Assembly (NCBI GenBank): GCA_963701735.1
Contig: CAVPBI010000007.1
Coordinates: forward strand, 5,232 to 69,231
Direction of reading: 5' to 3'
Source: CAWABB01 sp963701735
Lineage (GTDB): Bacteria; Bacteroidota; Ignavibacteria; UBA10030; UBA6906
Length of the DNA stretch: 64,000 nucleotides
Position 1 is the stretch's first letter; each line of letters opens with the position of its first letter. The notes below the pieces were generated by a model, which made no database searches, was not told where the DNA came from, and saw only the letters and a program-made list of their open reading frames with translations. Shown one piece after another: positions 9,207-18,284 of the stretch. The position numbers were made by a program, and so were the translations under genes.

Positions 9207-9839
9207 TTAACCGCCCGCAGCGGATCCGGAGGAGGAGGTCGACGACGGCGGTGATGCGACGGTGGCGTCCGTCGATGCGGTGATGACCGCGTGCTGATCG
9301 GCCTTGTGTTCGATCGCACGGTGGAAGAGCAACAGGAGGAGGACGCCGATCGTCACGGACGCGTCGGCGATGTTGAAGACCGGCCAGCGCGTGAGATGGT
9401 AGCTGCCGATGGAGATATTGAAGAAATCCACATCGAAGAAATCGACGACTCTCCCCTCGAAGAGCGGGGCTTCGCCATAGAGCGCGCCGTACAAGACGCG
9501 GTCGATGAGGTTTCCGACAGCTCCGCCGAGGATCATCGAGAGCGCTACGCGGAATCCGAGCGGGGCACGACGCACGCGCATCATGTACGCGACGATCGCG
9601 ATGCTGGCGGCGATGGAGAGAACGGAAAAGAACACCTTCCCGCCGAAGTCGATCCCGAAGGCCATCCCCGGGTTCTCGATGTACGTCAGCCGGAAGAAGT
9701 CTCCCAGCACGGGGACGCTCTGGCCGTACGTCATCCCCTTCCACTCAATGCCGAGCCATGGGATGCTGGCCCCCTTGACGGCCAGCTTGCTGACCTGGTC
9801 GGCAAGGACGATGAGTGCGGAGATAATGAGGACCCGCAT
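9207..9839 (-). CDS. lspA: Lipoprotein signal peptidase (signal peptidase II)
   Basis: A 210-residue inner-membrane aspartyl protease that removes lipoprotein signal peptides after diacylglyceryl transfer. Four membrane segments are visible. The two catalytic Asp lie in GNLIDR (residues about 105-110) and VFNIADASV (about 164-172). ADQVSKL near the N-terminus is also typical. A Ser/Ala-rich tail of about 30 residues after the last membrane segment is longer than usual. It starts 6 bases after the TraR/DksA gene. The window encodes several lipoproteins that would be its substrates. Confidence 0.95.
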   Translation of the reverse strand: MRVLIISALIVLADQVSKLAVKGASIPWLGIEWKGMTYGQSVPVLGDFFRLTYIENPGMAFGIDFGGKVFFSVLSIAASIAIVAYMMRVRRAPLGFRVALSMILGGAVGNLIDRVLYGALYGEAPLFEGRVVDFFDVDFFNISIGSYHLTRWPVFNIADASVTIGVLLLLLFHRAIEHKADQHAVITASTDATVASPPSSTSSSGSAAGG

Positions 9840-9845
9840 CGCGCG

Positions 9846-10436
9846 CTACTTCGCCTGCTTCTTGTGCGCCAGCCAGATGCGGCCCCGTTCGCACGGCTGG
9901 TTGGTATTCTTGTACTCGGCGCACGTCTGCGCCGTCAGGACGGCTTCCAGGCGCTCTTTCGGGATGAGCAACCCGCACGCCTTGCACTGACCGAACGTGC
10001 CGCTCTCGATCCGTGTGAGTGCATCGTCCAGCTGGATGATGAACTTGCTCCCGCGGGAGGCGAAGAGAAACGTCTTCTCGCGCTCCATCGCATCGGTGCC
10101 CTGCTCCATGTGCAGCGAGTAGTTCGAGCTTTCGCTGATGTACTCGCCGGTCTGGACGTCCATCATGCTTTCCTTGAGCGTGTCCAGCTCCTCCAGCGTC
10201 TCTTTGCGTTTCGTCAGGATCATCTCCCTGAACCGGGCGAGCTGTTCCTTGGTCCACATCCGGGGCCCGAGCAGCGCCTCCTCCTTCTTGGTGAGCGCCA
10301 CGGGCTTCGGGGCGACCTTCACCGGTTCGGGGGCGGGCTTCTTCGGCACCACCTTTTTCGCGCGTGTCGCGGCAACCGGCGAAGCTTTCTTCTTGGCCGT
10401 CTTCTTCGGAGCCGGTTTTACTGGTTTCTTTGCCAT
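9846..10436 (-). CDS. TraR/DksA-family zinc-finger-like protein with basic N-terminal extension
   Basis: About 196 residues from the ATG at 10436; a GTG at 10451 is also open, but the ATG has AAAGG upstream. Residues 1-50 are rich in Lys, Ala and Pro. A coiled coil (MWTKEQLARFREMILTKRKETLEEL) follows, then the DksA C-terminal domain with FGQCKACGLLIPKERLEA. The usual last Cys pair reads TCAEY, so only one of the two is kept and the zinc site is incomplete. It may bind RNA polymerase as DksA does. Position between ileS and lspA matches Bacillus ylyA. Confidence 0.85.
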   Translation of the reverse strand: MAKKPVKPAPKKTAKKKASPVAATRAKKVVPKKPAPEPVKVAPKPVALTKKEEALLGPRMWTKEQLARFREMILTKRKETLEELDTLKESMMDVQTGEYISESSNYSLHMEQGTDAMEREKTFLFASRGSKFIIQLDDALTRIESGTFGQCKACGLLIPKERLEAVLTAQTCAEYKNTNQPCERGRIWLAHKKQAK

Positions 10437-10469
10437 CCCTGTGCCTTTCACTTGTGTCTGCCCGCCGCA

Positions 10470-13400
10470 TCAGCGGCGGCGTTCGATACCGATGGAGAGT
10501 GATTGTCCGTTGATGTCCGTTGTGGAGGTCAGGTCACCCTTCGGGGCCCCCGGGCCGAACTCCTCCGCCAGCGTTTCCGCCATGATGTACGCGCGCAGGT
10601 CGGTCAGCGATTTCACCAGGTCGGCCGGTCCGGACACGAGGATGCCGATCCTGTCCGTCACCAGAAACCCCGCATCCTTGCGCATGTTCTGAACGCGATT
10701 CACGAATTCCCGGGCGTTGCCTTCGGCCACGAGAGCCTCGGTCAGGTGCGTGTCAAGCGCCACCGTCAGCCCGCCGTCCGACTCCACAAGCCAGCCCTCG
10801 ATGTCCTCGCGGACGATCTCGACATCCTCGCGGCCCAGCGAGACCGCGCTTCCGTTCAGCGACACCGCGAGCGTTCCGTCCGTCTCCAGAACCCGGATGT
10901 CATCCGCCGTGAGCTCCTTCACGCGCCCGGCCACCTGCTGGGCGATCTTCCCGAACTTCGGCCCGATGGCTTTGAAATTCGGCTTCGCCCGCTTCTTTAC
11001 CAGGCCAGAATCATCAGTCACGTATTCGATCGTCTTGACGTTCACCTCATCGAGGATGATGTCCTCGACATGCCGGACGTCGTTCCGCTCCTCTTCGCTG
11101 GCGATCGGGAGGATGATCCGCGACAGCGGCTGGCGCACTTTCAGGTTCGATTTCGTGCGCATCGCGCGGACGAGCATCACGATGCGCTCGGCCCGCTCCA
11201 TCCGCCGCTCCAGCTCCGCGTCGACGATGCCGGTGTCCGCGACAGGGAGCATCGCGAGGTGCACCGATTCCGCTTCCTTCCGCGACGATCCGTCGGTGAG
11301 ATTCCGGTACAGCTCCTCTGCCAGGAAGGGGGCGAACGGCGCCATCATCTTCGCGACAGCCATCAGACATTCGTACAGCGTCTGGTAGGCAGCCGTCTTG
11401 TCCGGTCCCGACTCGCTCTTCCAGAATCGCCTCCGGTTCCGCCGGACGTACCAGTTGGAAAGCTGGTCGATGGTGAAGTCGCTGATCATCCTCGCCGCGC
11501 GCGTGACGTCGTACGACTCCATCGCCTCGGTGTACCGCGCCATGAGGGAATGGAGCGCCGAGAGGATCCAGCGGTCGATCTCCGGACGCTGCGCCGGCGG
11601 CACCGGTGGCCCATCGTACCGGAATCCGTCCACATTGGCGTAGAGCGCGAAGAAGGCGTAGGTGTTCACCAGCGTTCCGAAGAACTTCCGCTGCACCTCG
11701 CCCAGGCCCTCCACGTCAAACATCGTCGGACGCCACGGCGGGCTCGTCGTGATAAGATACCAGCGCGTGGTGTCGGCCCCGTACGCTGCAAGCACGGCAA
11801 ACGGGTCGACCGTGTTTCCGCGCGACTTGGACATCTTCTGGCCGTCCTTGTCCAGGATCAGATCGTTCACGAGAACGGCATTGTAGGCCGGCTTGTCGAA
11901 GAGGAACGACCCGATCGCATGCAGAGAGTAGAACCATCCGCGCGTCTGGTCGATCCCCTCGCAGATGAAGTCCGCGGGATAGCCTCCCCCGCGTTCGATC
12001 AGCTCCTTGTTCTCGAACGGATAGTGTGCCTGGGCGAACGGCATCGCCCCCGAATCGAACCAGACGTCGATCAGCTCGGGCGTGCGCGTCATCGTACCGC
12101 CGCAGGAGCAGGGAAACGTCACCGCGTCCACGTACGGCTTGTGCAGGTCGAGCGGCTCCTGGACGTTCTGGCCGGCCTTCAAGTCTTCGATGCTTCCGAC
12201 ACATTTCCGCGCGCCGCACGAGCCGCAGACCCAGATCGGCAGCGGGGTCCCCCAGAACCGGTCGCGCGAGAGCGCCCAGTCCTTGTTCTCCTCCAGCCAG
12301 TTCCCGAAGCGGCCTTCGCCAACCTCTGGCGGAACCCAGCGGATCTGCCTGTTCAGCTCCATCATCCGATCGGCGTATTTCGTGGTCTCAATGTACCAGG
12401 AATCGCGCGCATAGTAGAGCAGCGGCGTCGAGCAGCGCCAGCAGTGCGGATAGCTGTGAGTGATCGTTTCCTTCCGGTAAAGAATCCGGCGCTCTTTCAA
12501 AACGCGGATGATGTCCGCGTCGGCGTCCTTCACGAACTTGCCCGCAAAATCGGTCACTTCCGGGCCAAACGTCCCGCTCTTGGAGACCGGGTGAATCGTC
12601 GGAAGCCCCATCTCGCGTCCAACCCGCGCGTCGTCCTCGCCGTAGGCCGGGGCCATGTGGACGATGCCCGTGCCATCCTCGGTCGTAACGAAATCGCCGG
12701 CGACGACATAAAACGCTCTCGAGTCCACCGGATGGTACGAGAACAGCCGCTCGTACTCCAGTCCGACAAGGTTCTTCCCGCGGCGGCGGTCCACGATCGT
12801 GTACTCGCCGTCGAGCACGCTCAGTCTGGCCTCCGCGAGGATCAGCCGCTCGCCGTTCGTTTCCACCGTCACGTACTCGACGTCAGGTGCAACTGCAAGC
12901 GCGACGTTCGAAATGAGCGTCCATGGCGTCGTGGTCCAGACGAGGAAGGAGGTTCCAGGCTCGCTCGTGAGACGCATGCGAACATACACGCTGGGATCCT
13001 TGACATCGTCGTACCCGAGGGAGACTTCGTGCGACGAGAGCGGGGTTTCGCAGCGCGGGCAGTACGGCTGAATCTTGTGCCCCTTGTAGATCAACCCGGC
13101 GTCAAAGAAGCGCTTCAGCGACCACCAGACCGACTCGATGTATTCGTTCTCGAACGTCACGTACGGCCGGGTCATGTCCACCCAGTAGCCCATCCGTTCG
13201 GTCATCTTCTCCCAGTCGGTCTTGTACCTCCAGACCGATTCGCGGCACGTGCGGTTGAACTCCGCGACGCCGTACCGCACGATATCTTCTTTGTGCTTGA
13301 ACCCGAGCTGCTTCTCGACCTCGATCTCGACCGGGAGGCCGTGCGTGTCCCATCCCGCCTTCCTCGCGACACGGTATCCGCGCATCGTTTTGTAGCGACA

Positions 13401-13604
13401 GACCAGATCCTTGACGGTCCGGCTCATAACGTGATGAATGCCCGGACGGCCGTTCGCGGTCGGAGGACCCTCATAGAACGTGAAGTGCGGTCCGCCTTCC
13501 CGCTGGCTCACACTCTTGCCGAAGATCCCCCGTTCCTTCCAGAACGCGAGGATCTCTTCCTCCATCTTGGGATACGCCAGCTTGTCTGTCAGTTCCTTGA
13601 ACAT
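10470..13604 (-). CDS. ileS: Isoleucyl-tRNA synthetase
   Basis: A 1044-residue class I synthetase that charges tRNA-Ile. The HIGH-type signature reads GRPGIHHV (residues about 54-61) and the KMSKS loop is present as KMSKSRGN. An editing (CP1) domain lies between. Sequence features such as HCWRCSTPLLYYARDSWYIETT and the long C-terminal tRNA-binding region resemble the eukaryote-like IleS type found in many Bacteroidota, in which mupirocin sensitivity is often reduced; this is family knowledge, not a test. It ends 33 bases before the TraR/DksA start and begins 3 bases after the purine nucleoside phosphorylase stop. Confidence 0.97.
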   Translation of the reverse strand: MFKELTDKLAYPKMEEEILAFWKERGIFGKSVSQREGGPHFTFYEGPPTANGRPGIHHVMSRTVKDLVCRYKTMRGYRVARKAGWDTHGLPVEIEVEKQLGFKHKEDIVRYGVAEFNRTCRESVWRYKTDWEKMTERMGYWVDMTRPYVTFENEYIESVWWSLKRFFDAGLIYKGHKIQPYCPRCETPLSSHEVSLGYDDVKDPSVYVRMRLTSEPGTSFLVWTTTPWTLISNVALAVAPDVEYVTVETNGERLILAEARLSVLDGEYTIVDRRRGKNLVGLEYERLFSYHPVDSRAFYVVAGDFVTTEDGTGIVHMAPAYGEDDARVGREMGLPTIHPVSKSGTFGPEVTDFAGKFVKDADADIIRVLKERRILYRKETITHSYPHCWRCSTPLLYYARDSWYIETTKYADRMMELNRQIRWVPPEVGEGRFGNWLEENKDWALSRDRFWGTPLPIWVCGSCGARKCVGSIEDLKAGQNVQEPLDLHKPYVDAVTFPCSCGGTMTRTPELIDVWFDSGAMPFAQAHYPFENKELIERGGGYPADFICEGIDQTRGWFYSLHAIGSFLFDKPAYNAVLVNDLILDKDGQKMSKSRGNTVDPFAVLAAYGADTTRWYLITTSPPWRPTMFDVEGLGEVQRKFFGTLVNTYAFFALYANVDGFRYDGPPVPPAQRPEIDRWILSALHSLMARYTEAMESYDVTRAARMISDFTIDQLSNWYVRRNRRRFWKSESGPDKTAAYQTLYECLMAVAKMMAPFAPFLAEELYRNLTDGSSRKEAESVHLAMLPVADTGIVDAELERRMERAERIVMLVRAMRTKSNLKVRQPLSRIILPIASEEERNDVRHVEDIILDEVNVKTIEYVTDDSGLVKKRAKPNFKAIGPKFGKIAQQVAGRVKELTADDIRVLETDGTLAVSLNGSAVSLGREDVEIVREDIEGWLVESDGGLTVALDTHLTEALVAEGNAREFVNRVQNMRKDAGFLVTDRIGILVSGPADLVKSLTDLRAYIMAETLAEEFGPGAPKGDLTSTTDINGQSLSIGIERRR

Positions 13605-13606
13605 GC

Positions 13607-14431
13607 TCAGATCAGTCTCTCGACAACACCTTTCATGATCGCGGTGAGCGTCGGTTCCGCCGCCATCGCCACCGCGATGATCTCATCGACATTGGCCGGC
13701 TGGAGCGCGTCGGGGAAGCACTCGTCGGTGATGATGGACATCCCGAGCACTCGCATGCCGCTGTGGATCGCAACGATGTTTTCCGGCACGGTGGACATCC
13801 CCACCGCGTCCGCCCCGATCAGCCGCAGAAACCGGTACTCTGCCCTGGTTTCCAGATTCGGTCCCGGAACTGCAACAAAGACGCCGCGCTGAAGGCGCAC
13901 CTTGAGGTCGAGCGCCACGTCCTCCGCAAGCTTCTGGAGCCGCTTGTCGTACGGCTCCGACATATCCGGGAAGCGAGGACCGAGGCTCTCATCGTTCGGC
14001 CCGATCAGCGGGTTCCCGCCGAGCAGGTTGATGTGATCGGTGATCACCATCAGGTCGCCGCGGGAGAAGTGCGGATTCATCCCGCCGGCGGCGTTCGAGA
14101 TGAGCAGGGTCGAAACCCCGAGCGCCTTCATGACCCTGACCGGGAACGTCACCTGCTGCAGCGAATACCCTTCGTAGAAATGGAAGCGCCCCTGCATAGC
14201 GACGACCTGCTTCCCCGCCAGCGTGCCGAAGATCAGCTTCCCGTGGTGCGACTCGACGGTGGAAACGGGGAAGTGCGGGATGTCCTCGTACTCGACAACG
14301 ACCTCCGCGCGGATCTCCCGCACCAGTCCTCCAAGACCGGTGCCAAGAATGATGCCGATCGGCGGCCGCATCGCCGTCCGGGTCCGGAGGTGCCGGACCG
14401 CTTCATCAATCATTGGCCGGAGTGCGCTCAT
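13607..14431 (-). CDS. punA: Purine nucleoside phosphorylase, trimeric (PNP-II) type
   Basis: A 274-residue enzyme that splits (deoxy)guanosine and inosine with phosphate. Signatures are GTGLGGL near residue 30, ESHHGKLIFG, NAAGGMN, and GPNLETRAEYR with the purine-site Glu. AVGMSTVPE follows, with the phosphate/ribose site. The length fits the trimeric family. Its start lies inside the end of divIVA (26-base overlap), and it separates divIVA from ileS, a position where Bacillus has no such gene. Confidence 0.94.
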   Translation of the reverse strand: MSALRPMIDEAVRHLRTRTAMRPPIGIILGTGLGGLVREIRAEVVVEYEDIPHFPVSTVESHHGKLIFGTLAGKQVVAMQGRFHFYEGYSLQQVTFPVRVMKALGVSTLLISNAAGGMNPHFSRGDLMVITDHINLLGGNPLIGPNDESLGPRFPDMSEPYDKRLQKLAEDVALDLKVRLQRGVFVAVPGPNLETRAEYRFLRLIGADAVGMSTVPENIVAIHSGMRVLGMSIITDECFPDALQPANVDEIIAVAMAAEPTLTAIMKGVVERLI

Positions 14432-14963
14432 TCTCCAAGCTCCTGAGGACGCTGTCGATCTCGATGATATCTTTCCCCGTACCCAATGAGGTGCCGCCGG
14501 AGTAGTCGTCGGCGGCGGTGGCTTCCAGAGTTTTCAGCACATCCAGTTCGGTAGTCAGCAGGACCCGGAGCCTGTTCACGAGCCCTTCCCTTCGGCCCTG
14601 CAGGCCGACAATGTCGTTCTTCAGGCGGCCAAGGTCCGTCTGGGCTTGCTCGACAATCCTGGCGGCTTTCTGTTCCGCCTCGCGGACAATCAGCTCCGCT
14701 TCTTTGCGTGCCGTCTCGTACGTCTTCCCGGTCGTCTCCTGGGCCTGGAGCAGTGTCTGCTGCAAGGTTTTCTCGATCGTCCGGTAGTCCTTGAGTTGCA
14801 CTTCCAGTTCGGTCGCCCGCTCGCGCAGCTCTTTCTGCGCGCGGAGGGCCTCCTCAAGCTCGACGGCGATCATATCCATAAAGGTGTCGACCTCGACGAT
14901 GTCGTACCCGCGGATGACCCGCTTGAATTCCTGGCGCTTGACGTCCAGCGGCGTGAGCTTCAT
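14406..14963 (-). CDS. divIVA: DivIVA-domain coiled-coil protein
   Basis: A 185-residue protein. The N-terminus MKLTPLDVKRQEFKRVIRG, then YDIVEVDTFMD, is the DivIVA membrane-curvature-binding domain, including the Tyr-Asp-x-x-Glu-Val-Asp-x-Phe pattern. A coiled coil covers residues about 35-140. It would localise at poles or division sites. It overlaps yggS by 4 bases. In Firmicutes and Actinobacteria it organises cell-wall growth; a role here is inferred from domain and neighbours only. Confidence 0.9.
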   Translation of the reverse strand: MKLTPLDVKRQEFKRVIRGYDIVEVDTFMDMIAVELEEALRAQKELRERATELEVQLKDYRTIEKTLQQTLLQAQETTGKTYETARKEAELIVREAEQKAARIVEQAQTDLGRLKNDIVGLQGRREGLVNRLRVLLTTELDVLKTLEATAADDYSGGTSLGTGKDIIEIDSVLRSLENERTPAND

Positions 14964-15673
14964 GACTGGTCCCTTTCTCTTGGCGGCCGCACCCGGTGTC
15001 CGAAGATCGCGGTTCCGATCCTGATGATGGTCGCCCCTTCCTCGATCGCGACCTCGAAATCCCCGGTCATGCCCATGGACAGGTGCCGCATCGTGACGTT
15101 GTCCTGGGGGACCGCCGCGATACTGTCGCGCAGCTCGCGGAGCAAACGAAACATCGGACGCGATCCCTCGGGGTCGGGCAGAAACGGTCCGATGGTCATC
15201 AACCCGGCAATCCGCAGGTTCGGGAACGGTTGCATCGACCGGACGAGCGACTCGGCGCCATCGGGCCGGACGCCGAACTTGGATCCTTCGCCCGTGGTGT
15301 TGACTTCGATCAGCACGTCGAGAACACGGCCGGCCTCACGCACGCGGCGGTCAAGCTCGCGCGCAAGGGCGACGGAATCTACGGCGTGGATCAAGTGTGC
15401 AAACGGCGCCACCATCCGGGCCTTATTGCTCTGCAGGTGGCCGACGAAGTGCCAGCGAATGGCTTTGTCGCCCAGCACTTCGCGCTTGTGCCGCAACTCC
15501 TGGACGTAGTTCTCGCCGATGTCACCAACGCCCGCCTGCACCACCTCACGGACCGTCTCGGCGGGGAACGTCTTTGCCACCGCCACGAGGGTCACCTCGA
15601 CCGGATCCCGCCCGATTCGCTCGCAGCAGCGGGCGATCCGCTCGCGAATCATTTTCACGTTGGCGGGAATCAT
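14960..15673 (-). CDS. yggS: YggS-family pyridoxal-phosphate homeostasis protein
   Basis: A 237-residue single-domain alanine-racemase-fold protein that holds PLP and balances the vitamin B6 pool. The PLP lysine lies in AVAKTF (residues about 31-36). GENYVQEL, WHFVGHLQSNK, SMGMTGDFEVAIEEG and RIGTAIFG are all typical. The length is normal. It is the first gene of the minus-strand run toward divIVA and ileS and corresponds to ylmE of Bacillus. Confidence 0.95.
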   Translation of the reverse strand: MIPANVKMIRERIARCCERIGRDPVEVTLVAVAKTFPAETVREVVQAGVGDIGENYVQELRHKREVLGDKAIRWHFVGHLQSNKARMVAPFAHLIHAVDSVALARELDRRVREAGRVLDVLIEVNTTGEGSKFGVRPDGAESLVRSMQPFPNLRIAGLMTIGPFLPDPEGSRPMFRLLRELRDSIAAVPQDNVTMRHLSMGMTGDFEVAIEEGATIIRIGTAIFGHRVRPPRERDQS

Positions 15674-15855
15674 AAACTTTCAAGACCATAATATATCCCA
15701 TTCGGTTCTCATAATCAAAGAAACCGGGCCGTATGAGGCCCTTTGCGGCCAAGAGCTTACCTTGACTTGAGAGCCATTTTTCTGTTACTTGCGTTTGATG
15801 GGCGACGTTATCGCCCCCAATGAGCGATGTTGTTTTAGCAGGTAAGGGCGGGGGA

Positions 15856-17280
15856 ATGAGCACCTTCGATTTCAGTGGCTTTTTCGACGAGAACGAGGAG
15901 GAAGAGCGGGACCGCGATCGTCTCGACGAAGAGCTAAAGAAATACCGGGACCTGCTCAAGAGCGGCGCGGACGGGATTACCAGCATCGAGGGTCTCGAAG
16001 AGCTGGTCAATTACTGCTTTGACCGCGAGAAATACGACGACGCCCTCCAGTTCGTGAACCGCCTGCTGTCCCTCGTCCCCTACAGCGCTGACAACTGGCT
16101 CCGCAAGGGCCTGATCCTCAGCAACCTCCTGCGTCACGACGACGCCCTCGAGGCCTTTGACCGCGCCCTCCACCTCAACCCCGTCGACCCGGAGATCCTG
16201 ATCAACAAGGGAATCACCCTGGACGACCTCGGACGGACGGAAGAGGCGATCGCATGCTTCGAGCGGGCGCTGGACATCGACCCGGGCAACTCTGAAGCGT
16301 TCTTCAACAAGGGCATCAGCCTCGAAAAAACCGGCCGGTACGAGGAGGCCTCCCAGATCTTCCGCTTCCTGGTGGAAGGCAACCCGAACCACAAGGATGC
16401 GTGGTACGAGCTGGGCTATTGCTTCGACTACCTCGACCGGGCGCGCGATTCCCTCCGGTGCTACGACGAGCACCTGACAATCGACCCGAACAACTACAAC
16501 GCCTGGTACAACCGCGGTATCGTCCTGAACCGGATGATGCAGTACAACCGCGCCATCGAAAGCTACGACATGGCGCTCGCGCTCCACGAGAATTTCCCTG
16601 CGGCGTGGTACAACAAGGGGAACGCGTACGCCAACATCGGGAAGCTTCACGACGCCCTGGCCTGCTACCGTGAAACCCTCCGGCTGGATGAGAAAGACGT
16701 TCCGGCCTGGCACAACCTGGGCAACGCGTACGAGGAGCTCGGCGAGTACGAGGAGGCCATCCGCTGCTTCACCCGGGCAATCTCCTGCGACCCGAACCAT
16801 TACGAATCGTACTTCGGCCGCGGGAGCTGCCTTGATTCGATGGAACAGTTCCGACGCGCCCTGCTCGACTACAACAAGGCCCTCTCGATCTGCAAGGACT
16901 ACCCCGAACTCTGGTACGCCAAGGCCGACCTCCTCTATAACATGGGGAAGATCCGGGAGTCGGTTGCCTGCTATCGCATGGTCACAAAGCTGGAGCCGGA
17001 CAACGTCGAGGCATGGCTCGACTATGGAGAAACGCTCGTCGAGCTCGGACTGCTGAAGCAGGCGCTCAAGGCGTTTGACCAGGCGGTGCAGGTGAACCCG
17101 CAGCTGGCGGAGCCGCATTACAGCAGAGCCAAGGTGCTCCTCGTCCTGGACCGGGCGGCGGAGGCGATGGAGTCGCTCAGGTCCGCATTCTCGCTCGATC
17201 CGGAAAAGCGGAAGGAGTTTGAGAGCGACTTCCCTTCCGTGCGGACGATGAAGGAATACCGCTCGCTCTTCCGGGAGTAA
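15856..17280 (+). CDS. Large TPR-repeat protein
   Basis: About 474 residues from the ATG at 15856, which has GGCGGGGGA upstream; an in-frame start at 15820 lacks this. An acidic N-terminus (FFDENEEEERDRDRLDEEL) is followed by about 12 consecutive TPR units with the WYNKGNAYANIGKLHDALACYRE pattern and no other domain. There is no signal peptide, so it is likely cytoplasmic and acts as a scaffold. The upstream intergenic region 15674-15855 is divergent with yggS; it holds TTGACT near 15760 but no good -10 at the right spacing. A strong terminator follows. Confidence 0.88.
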   Translation: MSTFDFSGFFDENEEEERDRDRLDEELKKYRDLLKSGADGITSIEGLEELVNYCFDREKYDDALQFVNRLLSLVPYSADNWLRKGLILSNLLRHDDALEAFDRALHLNPVDPEILINKGITLDDLGRTEEAIACFERALDIDPGNSEAFFNKGISLEKTGRYEEASQIFRFLVEGNPNHKDAWYELGYCFDYLDRARDSLRCYDEHLTIDPNNYNAWYNRGIVLNRMMQYNRAIESYDMALALHENFPAAWYNKGNAYANIGKLHDALACYRETLRLDEKDVPAWHNLGNAYEELGEYEEAIRCFTRAISCDPNHYESYFGRGSCLDSMEQFRRALLDYNKALSICKDYPELWYAKADLLYNMGKIRESVACYRMVTKLEPDNVEAWLDYGETLVELGLLKQALKAFDQAVQVNPQLAEPHYSRAKVLLVLDRAAEAMESLRSAFSLDPEKRKEFESDFPSVRTMKEYRSLFRE

Positions 17281-17302
17281 CCCCGAGATTCAGGCCGCAA
17301 CT

Positions 17303-17334
17303 CCCCCGCCCTCTTCCCGAGGACGGGGGTTTTT
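17303..17334 (+). terminator. Intrinsic terminator after the TPR gene
   Basis: Stem of 11 positions with one mismatch: CCCCCGCCCTC (17303-17313) against GAGGACGGGGG (17319-17329), loop TTCCC, then five T at 17330-17334. It lies 22 bases after the TPR stop. Confidence 0.9.
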
Positions 17335-17362
17335 GTGCCCGCCATGGTCAGCGTGAGGAACA

Positions 17363-18208
17363 ATGATCGACGAATCACTCGCAGCGAAGCACGAGACGCT
17401 TCAGGCAATTCTCAGGGAGATGCAGGCGGTGGCAATCGCCTACTCCGGCGGCGTGGACAGCACGCTGTTGCTCAGGGTTGCCGCCGATGTGCTGGGCGCG
17501 CGCGCGCTTGCCATGATCGGCCGTTCGGCCACCTACCCCACCACGGAATTCGAAGAGGCCATGGCACGTGCCACGGCGATGGGCGTACGGGTGGTGGTGG
17601 TGACAACAGAAGAGACGGACGATATCAAGTTCCGCGAGAACCCGCCGGACCGCTGCTACTACTGTAAGACCGAGCTGTTCGGAAAACTGGGCGCTCTGGC
17701 CGAGGCGGAAAACATCCCGTGGATCGCCGACGGGACCATCGCCGACGACGTCGGGGATTTCCGCCCGGGCATGCGGGCTCATGACGAGCGGAATGTGCGG
17801 TCGCCGCTGCTCGAGGCCGGATTCACCAAGGAGGACGTGCGGGCGCTCTCCCGCGCTCTCGGCCTTCCGACGTGGGACAAGCCGTCCTTTGCCTGTCTCT
17901 CATCGCGCTTCCCGTACGGCACGGGCATCACAGCGGAAAACCTTTCGCGTGTCGATCGCGCCGAACGGATCCTGCGTGACGCGGGGTTCAAGCGCTACCG
18001 CGTCCGGTTCCATGACGATCGCACCGCGCGCATCGAGGTCAGCCCTCAGGAGATCCCGTGGCTGCTCGACCCAACCCTGCGCGAGCAGATCGTCGGGCAG
18101 ATGAAGGAACTCGGGTTCACGTACGTCACGCTCGACCTGCAGGGATACCGCACCGGCTCGATGAACGAGGTCCTGCCGGATGAGGTGAAGCAACAGTACG
18201 CGGGCTGA
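17363..18208 (+). CDS. larE: LarE-like ATP-dependent sacrificial sulfur transferase
   Basis: A 281-residue PP-loop ATPase. The ATP-binding motif YSGGVDSTLLLR lies at residues about 27-38. RCYYCKTELF and PSFACLSSRFPYG follow; the Cys in ACLSSR matches the sulfur-donating Cys of LarE. LarE makes the pincer nickel nucleotide of lactate racemase with LarB and LarC, but neither gene is near here. Two further Cys (RCYYC) could point to a cluster-binding variant; that is inference. An ExsB/TtuA-like sulfur role is an alternative. Confidence 0.85.
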   Translation: MIDESLAAKHETLQAILREMQAVAIAYSGGVDSTLLLRVAADVLGARALAMIGRSATYPTTEFEEAMARATAMGVRVVVVTTEETDDIKFRENPPDRCYYCKTELFGKLGALAEAENIPWIADGTIADDVGDFRPGMRAHDERNVRSPLLEAGFTKEDVRALSRALGLPTWDKPSFACLSSRFPYGTGITAENLSRVDRAERILRDAGFKRYRVRFHDDRTARIEVSPQEIPWLLDPTLREQIVGQMKELGFTYVTLDLQGYRTGSMNEVLPDEVKQQYAG

Positions 18209-18284
18209 GGCCCTGCTCGCCATCACCCTCGTCGACCCTGTCGAAAAACCTGTCCGGCAACGGGTAGTATCTATGGGAGCCATC

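Noticed and set aside
9187..9744. Upstream extension of the rluD frame
   Set aside because: It is the lspA gene read in another frame; the S4 domain starts after 9186.
10503..13892. 1129-codon open frame on + opposite ileS and the phosphorylase
   Set aside because: It is the mirror of real genes in GC-rich DNA; the product is rich in Arg, His and Pro with no domain, while the other strand encodes clear IleS.
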